Shown: piece after piece, positions 8,849 through 16,780 of the stretch | How the letters are laid out: each line of letters opens with the position of its first letter | How positions within the stretch are numbered: position 1 is the first letter of the stretch | DNA from: Dehalococcoidia bacterium | Lineage (GTDB): Bacteria > Chloroflexota > Dehalococcoidia > Lucifugimonadales > UBA3495 | Length of the DNA: 64,000 nucleotides | Direction of reading: 5' to 3' | Assembly: GCA_021295965.1 (NCBI GenBank) | Contig: JAGWBI010000004.1 | Location: 33,831 to 97,830 of the forward strand | Notes under the pieces: model-generated | What the model was told of the DNA's origin: nothing | The model's input: only the letters and a program-made list of their open reading frames with translations | Databases searched by the model: none | Translations under genes and position numbers: made by a program

Positions 8849-9298
8849 ATGACGACAACACCCCCACGACGCCGGCCGGTGGAGATCCTCCTGGTCGAGG
8901 ATAACCCGGGAGACGTGCGGCTTACGCGCGAAGCTTTTGCGGACACCCGGATCACCAACAACCTGTCGGTGGTTGGAGACGGGGAAGAGGCCATGGCGTT
9001 CCTCAGGCGGGAGGGCAATTACTCCGCCGCGCCGCGTCCCGACATCATTTTGCTGGACCTCAATCTGCCCCGCAAGAGCGGGCGCGAAGTGCTGGAAGAG
9101 GTGAAAACCGATCCGAATCTGCTTGCCATACCCATTGTGGTGATGACCACCTCGGAGGCCGAAGGGGATATCCTGAATTCGTACTACCACCACGCCAACG
9201 CTTACGTCACCAAGCCGGTGGACCTGGATTGCTTCATAGACGTCGTCACCAAGATTGAGGGGTTTTGGCTCACCATCGTAAAGCTTCCGCCGGAGTGA
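8849..9298 (+). CDS. Stand-alone response regulator (Rcp1-like receiver)
   Basis: The track ORF starts at 8795, but AGGAGGTG at 8836-8843 places the start at the ATG 8849 (MTTTPPRRRPVEILLVEDNP), giving 149 aa. It is a single receiver domain with no output domain. Visible are the acidic pocket VEDN, the phospho-acceptor in IILLDLNLPRKSG, the switch Thr in VVMTTSEAE and the Lys in VTKPVD. Single-domain Rcp1-type regulators are phosphorylated by phytochrome-like kinases such as the adjacent one. They probably act by protein-protein contact. Confidence 0.92.
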   Translation: MTTTPPRRRPVEILLVEDNPGDVRLTREAFADTRITNNLSVVGDGEEAMAFLRREGNYSAAPRPDIILLDLNLPRKSGREVLEEVKTDPNLLAIPIVVMTTSEAEGDILNSYYHHANAYVTKPVDLDCFIDVVTKIEGFWLTIVKLPPE

Positions 9299-9393
9299 GA
9301 TCACGATGACCGTCCGTTCTTACTGACCCGTTCGGCTCCGGGCGGCGTCTCCGTAGCGCAGGTTCCGAGCTACCACAAAGGAGGTAGAGTGCC

Positions 9394-9903
9394 ATGACCA
9401 CACGCTCTTCGGAAAACCCCATCGAGGTACTGCTGGTTGAGGACAACCCCGCCGACGCGAGATTGACGGAAGAGATCCTAAAAGACTCGGAGTACGCCGT
9501 GAACTTTTCGGTCGTGGAAGACGGAGAGGCTGCCATGACGTATCTCCGTCGTCAGGGCGAACATGCGTACACCGCCCGGCCGGATCTGGTCCTGTTGGAC
9601 CTGAACCTGCCCAGAAAGAGCGGTCAGGAAGTCCTGGCGGAAATGAACGAGGACTCCAATCTGAGGAACATTCCGGTGATGATCCTGACCGGAACAGCCG
9701 CGGAGCAGAGCCTGCTCTTTTCGTACAACATCCCGCCGTCGCGGTTCTGTCGCAAGCCAATCGACGTGCCTCGCTTCGACGCGGTGGTCGGTCAACTCGA
9801 CGCGCTCAGCGAACGGCCCCTGGTGATGGGAACCCCTCCGGCGGCGCGGCAGGCGGCCAGCAGCGGAGGCGGGCGCAAATGGTGGTGGCCCTTCGGGCGT
9901 TAG
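9394..9903 (+). CDS. Stand-alone response regulator (Rcp1-like receiver)
   Basis: This 169-aa receiver follows the first regulator after a 95-nt gap and has its own AAGGAGGT ribosome site. VEDNPADARLTEE, LVLLDLNLPRKSG, MILTGTAAE and FCRKPIDVPRF give the complete phospho-acceptor site. A basic Gly/Arg/Trp tail (SGGGRKWWWPFGR) is unusual for this family and could be a docking segment. It resembles its neighbour closely, so the pair probably arose by duplication, giving one kinase two possible outputs. Confidence 0.92.
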   Translation: MTTRSSENPIEVLLVEDNPADARLTEEILKDSEYAVNFSVVEDGEAAMTYLRRQGEHAYTARPDLVLLDLNLPRKSGQEVLAEMNEDSNLRNIPVMILTGTAAEQSLLFSYNIPPSRFCRKPIDVPRFDAVVGQLDALSERPLVMGTPPAARQAASSGGGRKWWWPFGR

Positions 9904-9959
9904 CCGGCGGGGCCGGCCGGGCTCGGCGTCCGGCGCATCTTCGCTGGCGCGGTTGACAA

Positions 9960-9988
9960 TTGACAAGCGGCGCGAATGCGCATACCAT
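9960..9988 (+). promoter_or_regulatory. Candidate promoter for the NYN-domain gene
   Basis: TTGACA at 9960-9965 (an overlapping one at 9953), 17 nt, then TACCAT at 9983-9988. The -10 is weak; TATAAG at 9989 is an alternative. Confidence 0.35.
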
Positions 9989-10029
9989 TATAAGTGACTC
10001 CCCCACCCCTCTTCGTCGGGTGGGCAGCG

Positions 10030-10051
10030 AACCGCCCGCAAATGGGCGGTT
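10030..10051. repeat. Hairpin in the leader of the NYN gene
   Basis: AACCGCCC-GCAAAT-GGGCGGTT forms a perfect 8-bp stem ending about 20 nt before the NYN ATG. It may be a leader structure or a member of the dispersed palindrome set of this genome. Confidence 0.5.
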
Positions 10052-10070
10052 ACGCATTTAAGGATTTCCT

Positions 10071-10709
10071 ATGCCGGAAGCGGTTGCATACATCGACGGA
10101 TGGAATTTTTACTACGGAGCTGTCAGGAACCGGCCGGGCTTGAAGTGGGTGAATCCGAGGGCAATGCTGGAGAGGTTATTGCCGCACGAGAGCATTACCA
10201 CTATCCGGTACTTTTCAGCTCCGCTGGTTAAAAGTGTCGCTGATCCGGGCGCATTGGCCCGGAGGTCAGTTTATTTCCGGGCGTTGGCTACTATATCTGG
10301 TCTGGTTATCCACGAGGGGCGGATGGCGATCAGGACAAAAAGGGGCGTGGTGTTGCCAAAATCGACGCCGCCTCAATTGGCGACGATTGAAGTATTTGAG
10401 GAAAAGCGCACCGATGTTAATATTGCATCGCACTTGTTGGTGGACGCTTTTGGAGGCCGGTACGATACTGCCGTGGTAGTATCCAACGACTCGGATTTGA
10501 CTACGCCTATTGATATGGGGGTGAACCAGCTGGGCAAAGGAGTGATTGTAGTCAATCCTTACCCGGTCAGAAGGCAGAGCAGCGAGTTGCGGAGGGCCGC
10601 ATCACGGACGATACCGGCAATCAATGCTTCGGTGTTGAGGGCCAGCCAGTTCCCGGACAGGCTCACCGACGCACGGGGCAGTTTCACACGGCCCGGTTCG
10701 TGGGTGTAA
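10071..10709 (+). CDS. NYN domain protein (LabA/DUF88-like PIN-fold ribonuclease)
   Basis: The 212-aa protein matches the NYN (N4BP1, YacP-like) nuclease fold, a PIN relative. The first strand and metal site are AVAYIDGWNFYYG, with the first Asp. DVNIASHLLVDAFGGRYDTAVVVSNDSDLTTPI supplies further acidic residues, and GKGVIVVNPYP closes the core. These enzymes are predicted single-strand RNases. The start is supported by TAAGGATTTCCT before the ATG. It is convergent with a GIY-YIG gene, and no partner is apparent. Confidence 0.85.
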   Translation: MPEAVAYIDGWNFYYGAVRNRPGLKWVNPRAMLERLLPHESITTIRYFSAPLVKSVADPGALARRSVYFRALATISGLVIHEGRMAIRTKRGVVLPKSTPPQLATIEVFEEKRTDVNIASHLLVDAFGGRYDTAVVVSNDSDLTTPIDMGVNQLGKGVIVVNPYPVRRQSSELRRAASRTIPAINASVLRASQFPDRLTDARGSFTRPGSWV

Positions 10710-10729
10710 CTGCCGCGAAAAGTAGCTCA

Positions 10730-11224
10730 TCAGGAAGTTTCGAAACTATTGTAGCCTCCTTGCTCCAGAGTAGTTCCTAACTCTAGCGCGGCATATAACT
10801 CAAACGAGTACTGCTCATAGTCATCGTTTACCTTTACGATGCGAAACTGCATCTTGCTGACACGTTCTCTTGCCTCACTGAGAGTATTGGGATAATTTTT
10901 AACATCTGCATTGGTTATTCGTGAAGAAGGCTTACCGGGTATTCTCATAGGCTCAATATCTAGATCTGTCAAACATTTTTTTGCCAACAGGTAAGCAAAA
11001 GTGGCCGATTTGGTGTTGCTTACGTGTTGATCGATCCGACTAGGCAGATTTTTTGACCGCCCGACATAAATGGGCTTGCCGTTTTCGTAGAGCACGTAAC
11101 AGCCCTTACGGGGAAGGTCGCCCTGATTATCGGGGGTGCGAAAGTTGTCCAAGTTCAGGGTTTGCAGTAGTTCGGGCATTTTGTCGATAACATTTTTCCA
11201 AGCCTGTAGTTTCTGGTTTGTCAT
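10730..11224 (-). CDS. GIY-YIG nuclease domain protein
   Basis: A GIY-YIG-type core is visible: KGCYVLYENGKPIYVGRSKNLPSRIDQH, where the first motif is degenerate (CYV for GIY) and the second is IYVG with the catalytic Arg. The remaining ~80 residues do not match a domain I know. The ATG at 11224 is preferred over 11233 because AAGGA then sits 8 nt upstream. The gene is visibly richer in A+T than its neighbours, suggesting recent transfer. It could be a solitary homing-type or DNA-repair-like nuclease. Confidence 0.75.
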   Translation of the reverse strand: MTNQKLQAWKNVIDKMPELLQTLNLDNFRTPDNQGDLPRKGCYVLYENGKPIYVGRSKNLPSRIDQHVSNTKSATFAYLLAKKCLTDLDIEPMRIPGKPSSRITNADVKNYPNTLSEARERVSKMQFRIVKVNDDYEQYSFELYAALELGTTLEQGGYNSFETS

Positions 11225-11271
11225 CGTTACCATCCTTATCTAACTGGGTGTGGCCGACGTGTAGGTGAAGA

Positions 11272-11296
11272 CGGGGCGAATGTTAAATTCGCCCCG
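11272..11296. repeat. Palindromic repeat downstream of the hydantoinase gene
   Basis: CGGGGCGAAT-GTTAA-ATTCGCCCCG, a 10-bp perfect stem. It shares the GGGGCGAAT arm with the 13876 palindrome. It may act as a terminator for converging transcripts. Confidence 0.55.
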
Positions 11297-11322
11297 ACGT
11301 TTTTGCGAGATGCGACTGTCTG

Positions 11323-12747
11323 TTACCCAATCGGCCGGCTGGTCACCTCCCGGTCCACCTTGCGGGGGAGCCACTGGCCGAAGCCGGCCGGCGCGGTTAG
11401 TTGGCCGTTCTCCACGGCCACCGTGCCGCGCATGATGGTCATCACGGGCCAGCCCTCGATTTCGAACCCTTCCCAGATGCTGTAGTCGCTGATGTGGAAA
11501 TCGTCCATGGTGAGGCGCTTCTTGATGGACGGGTCGATGAGGGTGATGTCGGCGTCGCTGCCGGGGGCCAGGGCGCCCTTGCGCGGGTACAGGCCCATGA
11601 TGCGGGCGCAGTTGGCCGAGGTCACGTCCACGAAGCGTTGCAGGGACATTCCGCGCTTGGACACGCCCTCGCTGTAGGTGATGCCCACGCGGGTCTCGGC
11701 TCCATTGTGGCCGCCGGTGACGTCCCGCACCGTCTTGCCCTGGATCTTGAGGTTCCAGTCGGTGCAGTATTCGTCGGTGGCCATGGTATGCAGGCCGCCC
11801 CAGGCGATGCCTTTCCACAACATGGCGGCGTCTTCCGGTGATTTCAATGACGGGTAGGTGTGGTACTTCATCCCGTCTTCTTCTTTGTAGTTGTTGGCGT
11901 TGAAGCAGGCGTAGTTGTGCAACGTTTCGCCGTAGGCCGGCACCCCCCGGTTGCGGGCCTCGCCGATGGCGTTGATGCCTTCGCGGGCGCTGACGTGGAC
12001 GAAGTACACCGGAGCGCCGGTCCATTCGGCGACGCGGAGCACGCGGCGGAAGGACACGTCCTCGGACTCGTTGCTGTGGACGAGGGGCATGTTCCACCAC
12101 TCGTTTTGCTCCTCCCGCTGGAGCTTTTCGTACATGTACTGCACCATGTCGTCGTCCTCGGAATGGACGAGGAGCATGGCATCGTTGCGCTGGATGACCT
12201 CCATCAGGTCGTGAAGGTGGCCCATGCCCACCTTGCGCGGTTCGCCGGACATCTCGGGCGGTCGGATGTTGGTGGTGAAGATCTTCACGCTGGACCAACC
12301 TCCCTCAATGTACTCATGCAGCGATTCCAGGGTGCGCTGGGGTATCTCGCCCAAGAGCATCAGGTGGTGGGCGTAGTCGGCGTATGAGTTGCCGCGCCAA
12401 GAGTTGTTGCGCTCCTGGATGGCCTCTTCGATGGTGTTGCCGGGATGGTGGATTGCGAAGTCCAGCAGGGTGGTGGTGCCGCCGAACAAGGCGGCCCGGC
12501 TGACCTGCTCCGGCGGTGCGGTGCGCAGGTTGCCCGGCCCCATGATGGGCGCGTCGATGTGGGCATGGGGTTCGATGCCGCCGGGAACGACGATCTTGCC
12601 CGTAGCGTCGATGACACGGCTTACGTCGTCAGTCATGGTGTTGGGCGCGGTGATGGCGACGATCTTGTCGCCCTGAATACATACGTCCCAGTCGCCCACG
12701 CCCCAGGGCGTGACGACCTGTCCGCCGCGTATTATCAAGTCCAGCAT
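11323..12747 (-). CDS. Dihydropyrimidinase / D-hydantoinase family amidohydrolase
   Basis: This 474-aa cytosolic amidohydrolase would hydrolyse cyclic ureides (dihydropyrimidines, hydantoins) or a related cyclic amide. The TIM-barrel metal site is visible: GGIEPHAHID, the likely carbamylated Lys in WSSVKIFTTN, MLLVHSEDD, VYFVHVSA and the final MATDEYCTDW Asp. Length is normal. GGAGGGACAAAA precedes the ATG. It is divergent from the adjacent D-2-hydroxyacid dehydrogenase. Exact substrate unknown: the family includes allantoinase- and phenylhydantoinase-like members. Confidence 0.9.
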   Translation of the reverse strand: MLDLIIRGGQVVTPWGVGDWDVCIQGDKIVAITAPNTMTDDVSRVIDATGKIVVPGGIEPHAHIDAPIMGPGNLRTAPPEQVSRAALFGGTTTLLDFAIHHPGNTIEEAIQERNNSWRGNSYADYAHHLMLLGEIPQRTLESLHEYIEGGWSSVKIFTTNIRPPEMSGEPRKVGMGHLHDLMEVIQRNDAMLLVHSEDDDMVQYMYEKLQREEQNEWWNMPLVHSNESEDVSFRRVLRVAEWTGAPVYFVHVSAREGINAIGEARNRGVPAYGETLHNYACFNANNYKEEDGMKYHTYPSLKSPEDAAMLWKGIAWGGLHTMATDEYCTDWNLKIQGKTVRDVTGGHNGAETRVGITYSEGVSKRGMSLQRFVDVTSANCARIMGLYPRKGALAPGSDADITLIDPSIKKRLTMDDFHISDYSIWEGFEIEGWPVMTIMRGTVAVENGQLTAPAGFGQWLPRKVDREVTSRPIG

Positions 12748-12915
12748 TTTTGTCCCTCCGGGTACGACGCGAGCCGACGGCAGATCGGCTCAAGCCGATT
12801 TGGATGGGCGCAGTATAGCGCAAAACCACGGAGGCGACTGAGGCTAACCTTTCGGGAGATATGGGATTACAATGCACACCGAAAACGCCGGACAGACAAA
12901 ATGGAGGTTAGCCCC

Positions 12916-13869
12916 ATGGCATTCAAGCTGGTGATCTGTCCGCCCAACTACCAGGAGCATTGGGAAGGGCGGCTGCGCGAAGAGATTCCCGACATCGACG
13001 TTCACGTTTGCCCCACCGTTGGGGAGGCGATGGAGGTGATCGGAGACGCTGACGCGGCCTTCGGCGACATTGTGCCGGAACTGTTGGAGCGGGCACAAAA
13101 CCTGAAGTGGATAGCGTGTCCGCAGGCCGGACCTCGGGCCGGGTATTATCACCAATCGCTGGTCGAAAGCGACGTGGTTGTCACCAACACCAGGGAGATC
13201 TACAACGACCATATCAGCGCCCACATCATGTCGCTGCTGCTGGCGTTCGCCCGGGGGTTGCAGGTGTACATACCCCAGCAGGTGGCCGGAGTGTGGCGTC
13301 AGGGATACCAGACCATCTACCTGCCCGAGGCTACTGTCGTAGTTGTAGGCGTGGGAGGCATCGGCGGCGAAACGGCGAGGCTCTGCGCGGAGTTCGGGAT
13401 GACGGTGTTGGGGGTTGATCCGCGGTTGCCGGAACCGACTTATGGAGTAGCAGAGCTGCTCCGGCCCGATGATCTGTTGACGGTCCTGCCCCGTGGAGAC
13501 TTCGTCATCGCAACCGTACCGGAAACCCCTGAGACGCAAGGGATGTTTGGGGCGGCGCAGTTCCGAGCCATGAAGAACAGCGGCTTCTTCATCAACATCG
13601 GGCGTGGCGCTACCGTAATTCTCGACGATCTGGTGGGTGCGCTCCGGTCGGGTGAGATTGCCGGCGCCGGGCTGGATGTGTTCCAGATTGAGCCTTTACC
13701 GGCGGGCCATCCGCTATGGAGTATGCCCAACACGCTCATCACGCCTCATGTGGCCGGCAACGGGCCGTATCTCGACGACCGGCGCACGGAGCTCTTTATC
13801 GACAACTGCAAACGCTTCAACGAAGGGCGGGAACTGCGCAACGTCGTGGATAAGGCAAACTGGTTCTGA
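12916..13869 (+). CDS. D-isomer-specific 2-hydroxyacid dehydrogenase
   Basis: The track ORF from 12445 is over-extended. GGAGGT at 12903 points to the ATG at 12916 (MAFKLVICPP), giving 317 aa. The Rossmann NAD-binding site is VVVVGVGGIGGETARLCAEFGMTVLGVD. The catalytic Arg lies in NIGRGATVILDDLV, the Glu in FQIEPLPAGHPLW and the His in ITPHVAGNGP. These enzymes reduce 2-oxoacids to D-2-hydroxyacids (glyoxylate/hydroxypyruvate type) with NAD(P)H. No N-terminal targeting is seen, and the substrate is open. Confidence 0.92.
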   Translation: MAFKLVICPPNYQEHWEGRLREEIPDIDVHVCPTVGEAMEVIGDADAAFGDIVPELLERAQNLKWIACPQAGPRAGYYHQSLVESDVVVTNTREIYNDHISAHIMSLLLAFARGLQVYIPQQVAGVWRQGYQTIYLPEATVVVVGVGGIGGETARLCAEFGMTVLGVDPRLPEPTYGVAELLRPDDLLTVLPRGDFVIATVPETPETQGMFGAAQFRAMKNSGFFINIGRGATVILDDLVGALRSGEIAGAGLDVFQIEPLPAGHPLWSMPNTLITPHVAGNGPYLDDRRTELFIDNCKRFNEGRELRNVVDKANWF

Positions 13870-13875
13870 TCCAAC

Positions 13876-13903
13876 GTAGGGGCGAATAATTATTCGCCCC
13901 TAC
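13876..13903. repeat. Perfect 28-bp palindrome
   Basis: GTAGGGGCGAATAA/TTATTCGCCCCTAC has no loop. It shares the GTAGGGGCG arm with 19451..19479. It lies between two convergent genes, so it may also serve as a bidirectional terminator. Confidence 0.7.
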
Positions 13904-13914
13904 TCCGTTTCTGG

Positions 13915-13934
13915 ATTCCCGTGAAAGCGGGAAT
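13915..13934. repeat. REP-like hairpin ATTCCCG-TGAAAG-CGGGAAT
   Basis: A 7-bp stem adjoining the 28-bp palindrome. The same element, slightly diverged, forms the 3' end of the DUF3326 gene at 36.5 kb. Confidence 0.6.
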
Positions 13935-13951
13935 GACAGTGTTGCTACGCG

Positions 13952-14941
13952 CTAGTTGGGGAACCACATTACCGAGGAAATTTCGCTGAACTCCCGGTCA
14001 AACTTGTTCCATGACGCGCCGGCGTCGTCGGACCGGTACAGGTAGCCGTAGCGGCTTCCAGCCAGCAGGAAGTCCGGGTTCTGGGGCTGAGAGTTCACCA
14101 CCCACATAGCGGTGTTGGGCTCCACCGGCAGGGACAGGCTGTTCCAGGTCGCGCCGGCGTCGGTGGAGCGCATCACGACGCCGGTGGAGCCGGGCGTGGT
14201 GTCGCCGAAGGTGGTGAAGATGGTCTGGGGGTCGTCGGCCTTCACCTTGATGCCGCGCGGGTAGCCCAGGGGGAAATTCTGCCGCACGTCGAGGTTGCGC
14301 CAGGTCCCGCCGTCGTCCTCGGTCAGGAACACGTCATCGTTGACCATCACCACTACCCGGTGGGGAGGGCCGGAGGTCACGGTGACGTTGTGGATATCCA
14401 GGTTGGGGATGTCCTGGTGGGGGACGGTTTCCCAAGTGTCGCCGCCGTCGGAACTGTGGCGCAGGCCGTCCACCTCGATGCCAACCCACACGCTGTTGCC
14501 GTTGGTGGGATCGATGGCAATGCCGGTGACGCGCGGCACGCCCACGGCGGGGCACTCGGCGGCAACCTCGCAGGGGCGCAGTTCCCACGTCGCGCCACCG
14601 TCGCGGGTGCGATAGATCTGGCACGGATCAGGGGTTCCGGTTCCGGCAAAGCCGACCTGTGGGTTGTTAGGGTCGAAGGCGACGGCCCAGACGGCAGTGC
14701 CGTTCATGGGTGTGTCGATGGAACGCCAGGTGTCGCCGTTGTCATCACTTCGGATGATGCCCCGGTCACAGCCGGCCAGGACGCCGGACTCGCTGCCCGG
14801 GATGGGGGTGAGGCATCGCACGACCGCATCGGAGTGGATGCCCTGGGTGATGCCGACGCGCCGCCAGGACTGGCCGCTGTCGGTGCTGCGCATCACGCCC
14901 TGCCCGGCGGTGCCGACGAGTATGGTGATTCCGTTTGCCAT
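13952..14941 (-). CDS. Asp-box (BNR) repeat beta-propeller protein
   Basis: This 329-aa protein contains at least seven Asp-box motifs (S/T-x-D-x-G-x-x-W): STDSGQSW, SDDNGDTW, TRDGGATW, SSDGGDTW, TEDDGGTW, STDAGATW, SDDAGASW, spaced 40-50 residues. This predicts a single beta-propeller of the sialidase/Ycf48-like type. No signal peptide is visible, so it is probably cytoplasmic. It lacks evident sialidase catalytic residues and is better called a propeller of unknown function than a glycosidase. It is followed on the same strand (upstream) by an unrelated MFS gene. Confidence 0.85.
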   Translation of the reverse strand: MANGITILVGTAGQGVMRSTDSGQSWRRVGITQGIHSDAVVRCLTPIPGSESGVLAGCDRGIIRSDDNGDTWRSIDTPMNGTAVWAVAFDPNNPQVGFAGTGTPDPCQIYRTRDGGATWELRPCEVAAECPAVGVPRVTGIAIDPTNGNSVWVGIEVDGLRHSSDGGDTWETVPHQDIPNLDIHNVTVTSGPPHRVVVMVNDDVFLTEDDGGTWRNLDVRQNFPLGYPRGIKVKADDPQTIFTTFGDTTPGSTGVVMRSTDAGATWNSLSLPVEPNTAMWVVNSQPQNPDFLLAGSRYGYLYRSDDAGASWNKFDREFSEISSVMWFPN

Positions 14942-15048
14942 GGTGAAGCCTCCTTACTCGCGTCCTCTCCGCAGTTTAGGGAAGGGACGCACGTTGCGGA
15001 TACAGTGTATTTGGCGACATAATAACGCCGGCGACACGAAAAATGCTA

Positions 15049-15077
15049 GCGGGGACGGCCGAATGAACCGTCCCCGC
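15049..15077. terminator. Hairpin after the MFS gene
   Basis: GCGGGGACGG-9 nt-CCGTCCCCGC, 10-bp perfect stem, about 30 nt past the MFS stop on the minus strand. No T-run, so it could be a dispersed palindrome instead. Confidence 0.4.
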
Positions 15078-15104
15078 CGGCGCTCTGTTGTTGATGACGC
15101 CTTG

Positions 15105-16643
15105 TCAGTTGCCGTCGCCCGAACCGGGGGCCGGTGCTGGGGAACCGCCGGCCGGAGCAGGTGCGGTATTCGCCGGAGCCGCCGGCTCCGCGCCGGTGCG
15201 GTACTCTGGGGGCAGCTGCTCCTCCCAGTCGGGCAGTTGATGCTGGTGAGTGTTAGGCAGGCACAAGATGGCGATGACCCCGCCCAGGCTCATCAAGAAG
15301 GACAGCAGGATAGTCCAGCAGTAGGGGTTGTCCAAGATAACCGGGAAACCCAGCTCGGTGACGCCGATGTATAGTCCGCTGCCCAACAGCGCTCCACTGG
15401 CCATGCCCGCGCCGGCTCCCATCATCTGGAAACCGTAGGCGCTGCCAATGGGAGCCCTGCCGTAGTATTGGCGGTTGATGATGGGGAAGGCGGACATCTC
15501 ACCGCCGAAGCCGATGCCAAACAATACGGCGAAGAGGTAGAACATCCACAGTTCGTTGGCGAACAAGAGGATCAGCACCGGCGCGAACTGGAGGGTGAAG
15601 CAGGCGGCCATCACCCACTTGCTGCCCAGCAGGTCCGCTGCTATGGGAGCGCCAAACCGGGTTATGGTGCTGGTCAGGTGCATGGTGCCCGCGATGGTGA
15701 TGCCGATTCCCGTGGCGCCAAGCAGGGCCTTGTCCACCCCCTGATAGCCGCCTTCCGGCGCCAGCAGGTCCACCACCATGACCTGGAGAAACATGATGAT
15801 GATGGCGTGGCCGGCGCATCCCCAGTAGTGAATTCCGACCAGGTTCCAGAAGGTACCGGTTTTACGCGCCTGGCGGAGGAAAATCCGAGCCCGCTCTTTG
15901 GCGCCTCTTCCGGTGGTAGGCGCGGACCGTATCGGCTCGTTGGGGTCGGCGCCCAACTGTCGCATCCCCACGTCTTCCGGGGAATTGTGAAAGAGGCGAG
16001 TCAGCAGCAGGAGGACGACGCCGCCCACGATACCGGGGATCCAGAAGGCCATCCTGATGCCAATGCTGTCGGCGCTGAATACCGGGAAGGCTTCTGCCCA
16101 TTGCCCGCCTGGCCCGAGCGAGAAGAAGGCGACCAAACCCAGCATTATGCCCGGGACCATCACCGGCCCGACTCCCTGGGAGGACTGAAGCAATCCCATG
16201 CCCAATCCCAGGTGGCGGCGGAACCAGGACGTCACGGACACCGTGAGCGGCACCTGGAATATCCCCATGGAGGCGCTGAGCATCACGCCAAAGAAAAGGT
16301 AGAGATGCCACAGTTCGGTCATGAACCCCGCGAGGATCATGCTGACGATATACAGAGACGCGCCCAACGTCAGCGTAAACCGGGCGCCGTATCGATCGCC
16401 AAGCCATCCGGAGGGCGGGCCGAACATGCCAGACACTACCCATTGCAGGGAGAACGCGAACAGGATGAGGCCGGGGCTCCAGCCAAACACCTCGGAAATG
16501 ATGGGAACCAGTGCCGGAAAAGACATGCGGAACGACGACGACACCAGTCTCATCAATGCCGTGATGAAGACGATCACCCAAGCATAGTGGATCTGGCGCC
16601 CAGCGAGCGCAAACTCCGCGGGTTTGAAATTTACTGCGGACAT
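15105..16643 (-). CDS. Major facilitator superfamily transporter
   Basis: The 512-aa product has about 12 hydrophobic segments and the MFS signature between TM2 and TM3 (GWLGDRYGARFTLT). A long cytoplasmic loop follows TM6 (about residues 225-265, with RLFHNSPEDVGMRQLG), as in oxalate/formate- and monocarboxylate-type carriers. A proline/alanine-rich cytosolic tail (EPAAPANTAPAPAGG) is unusual. The substrate is probably an organic anion, by analogy with this subgroup; this is inference. It is divergent from copA. Confidence 0.88.
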   Translation of the reverse strand: MSAVNFKPAEFALAGRQIHYAWVIVFITALMRLVSSSFRMSFPALVPIISEVFGWSPGLILFAFSLQWVVSGMFGPPSGWLGDRYGARFTLTLGASLYIVSMILAGFMTELWHLYLFFGVMLSASMGIFQVPLTVSVTSWFRRHLGLGMGLLQSSQGVGPVMVPGIMLGLVAFFSLGPGGQWAEAFPVFSADSIGIRMAFWIPGIVGGVVLLLLTRLFHNSPEDVGMRQLGADPNEPIRSAPTTGRGAKERARIFLRQARKTGTFWNLVGIHYWGCAGHAIIIMFLQVMVVDLLAPEGGYQGVDKALLGATGIGITIAGTMHLTSTITRFGAPIAADLLGSKWVMAACFTLQFAPVLILLFANELWMFYLFAVLFGIGFGGEMSAFPIINRQYYGRAPIGSAYGFQMMGAGAGMASGALLGSGLYIGVTELGFPVILDNPYCWTILLSFLMSLGGVIAILCLPNTHQHQLPDWEEQLPPEYRTGAEPAAPANTAPAPAGGSPAPAPGSGDGN

Positions 16644-16722
16644 GATCCTCTCCCTGAATTGAGGCAGTATGCTCCCGGTGTAAACGGCATGTCAAGGAAA
16701 GGGCCGCCTCATTATCATCCAC

Positions 16723-16731
16723 TGCTATAAT
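16723..16731 (+). promoter_or_regulatory. Extended -10 promoter for copA
   Basis: TGC-TATAAT (TG at 16723-16724, TATAAT at 16726-16731) with no good -35. A start near 16738 would exclude the track's ATG at 16730 and supports the ATG at 16781. Confidence 0.55.
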
Positions 16732-16780
16732 GCAAGAAGTTTGGTACGTAATCAGTCACTGCCCCGGTGTGCCTGCAACT

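Noticed and set aside
11240-12298. 352-aa minus-strand ORF overlapping the hydantoinase
   Set aside because: Arg/His/Pro-rich shadow frame of a clear amidohydrolase.
15468-16730. 420-aa plus-strand ORF opposite the MFS gene
   Set aside because: Antisense shadow with no family resemblance; the MFS signature and helices are on the other strand.
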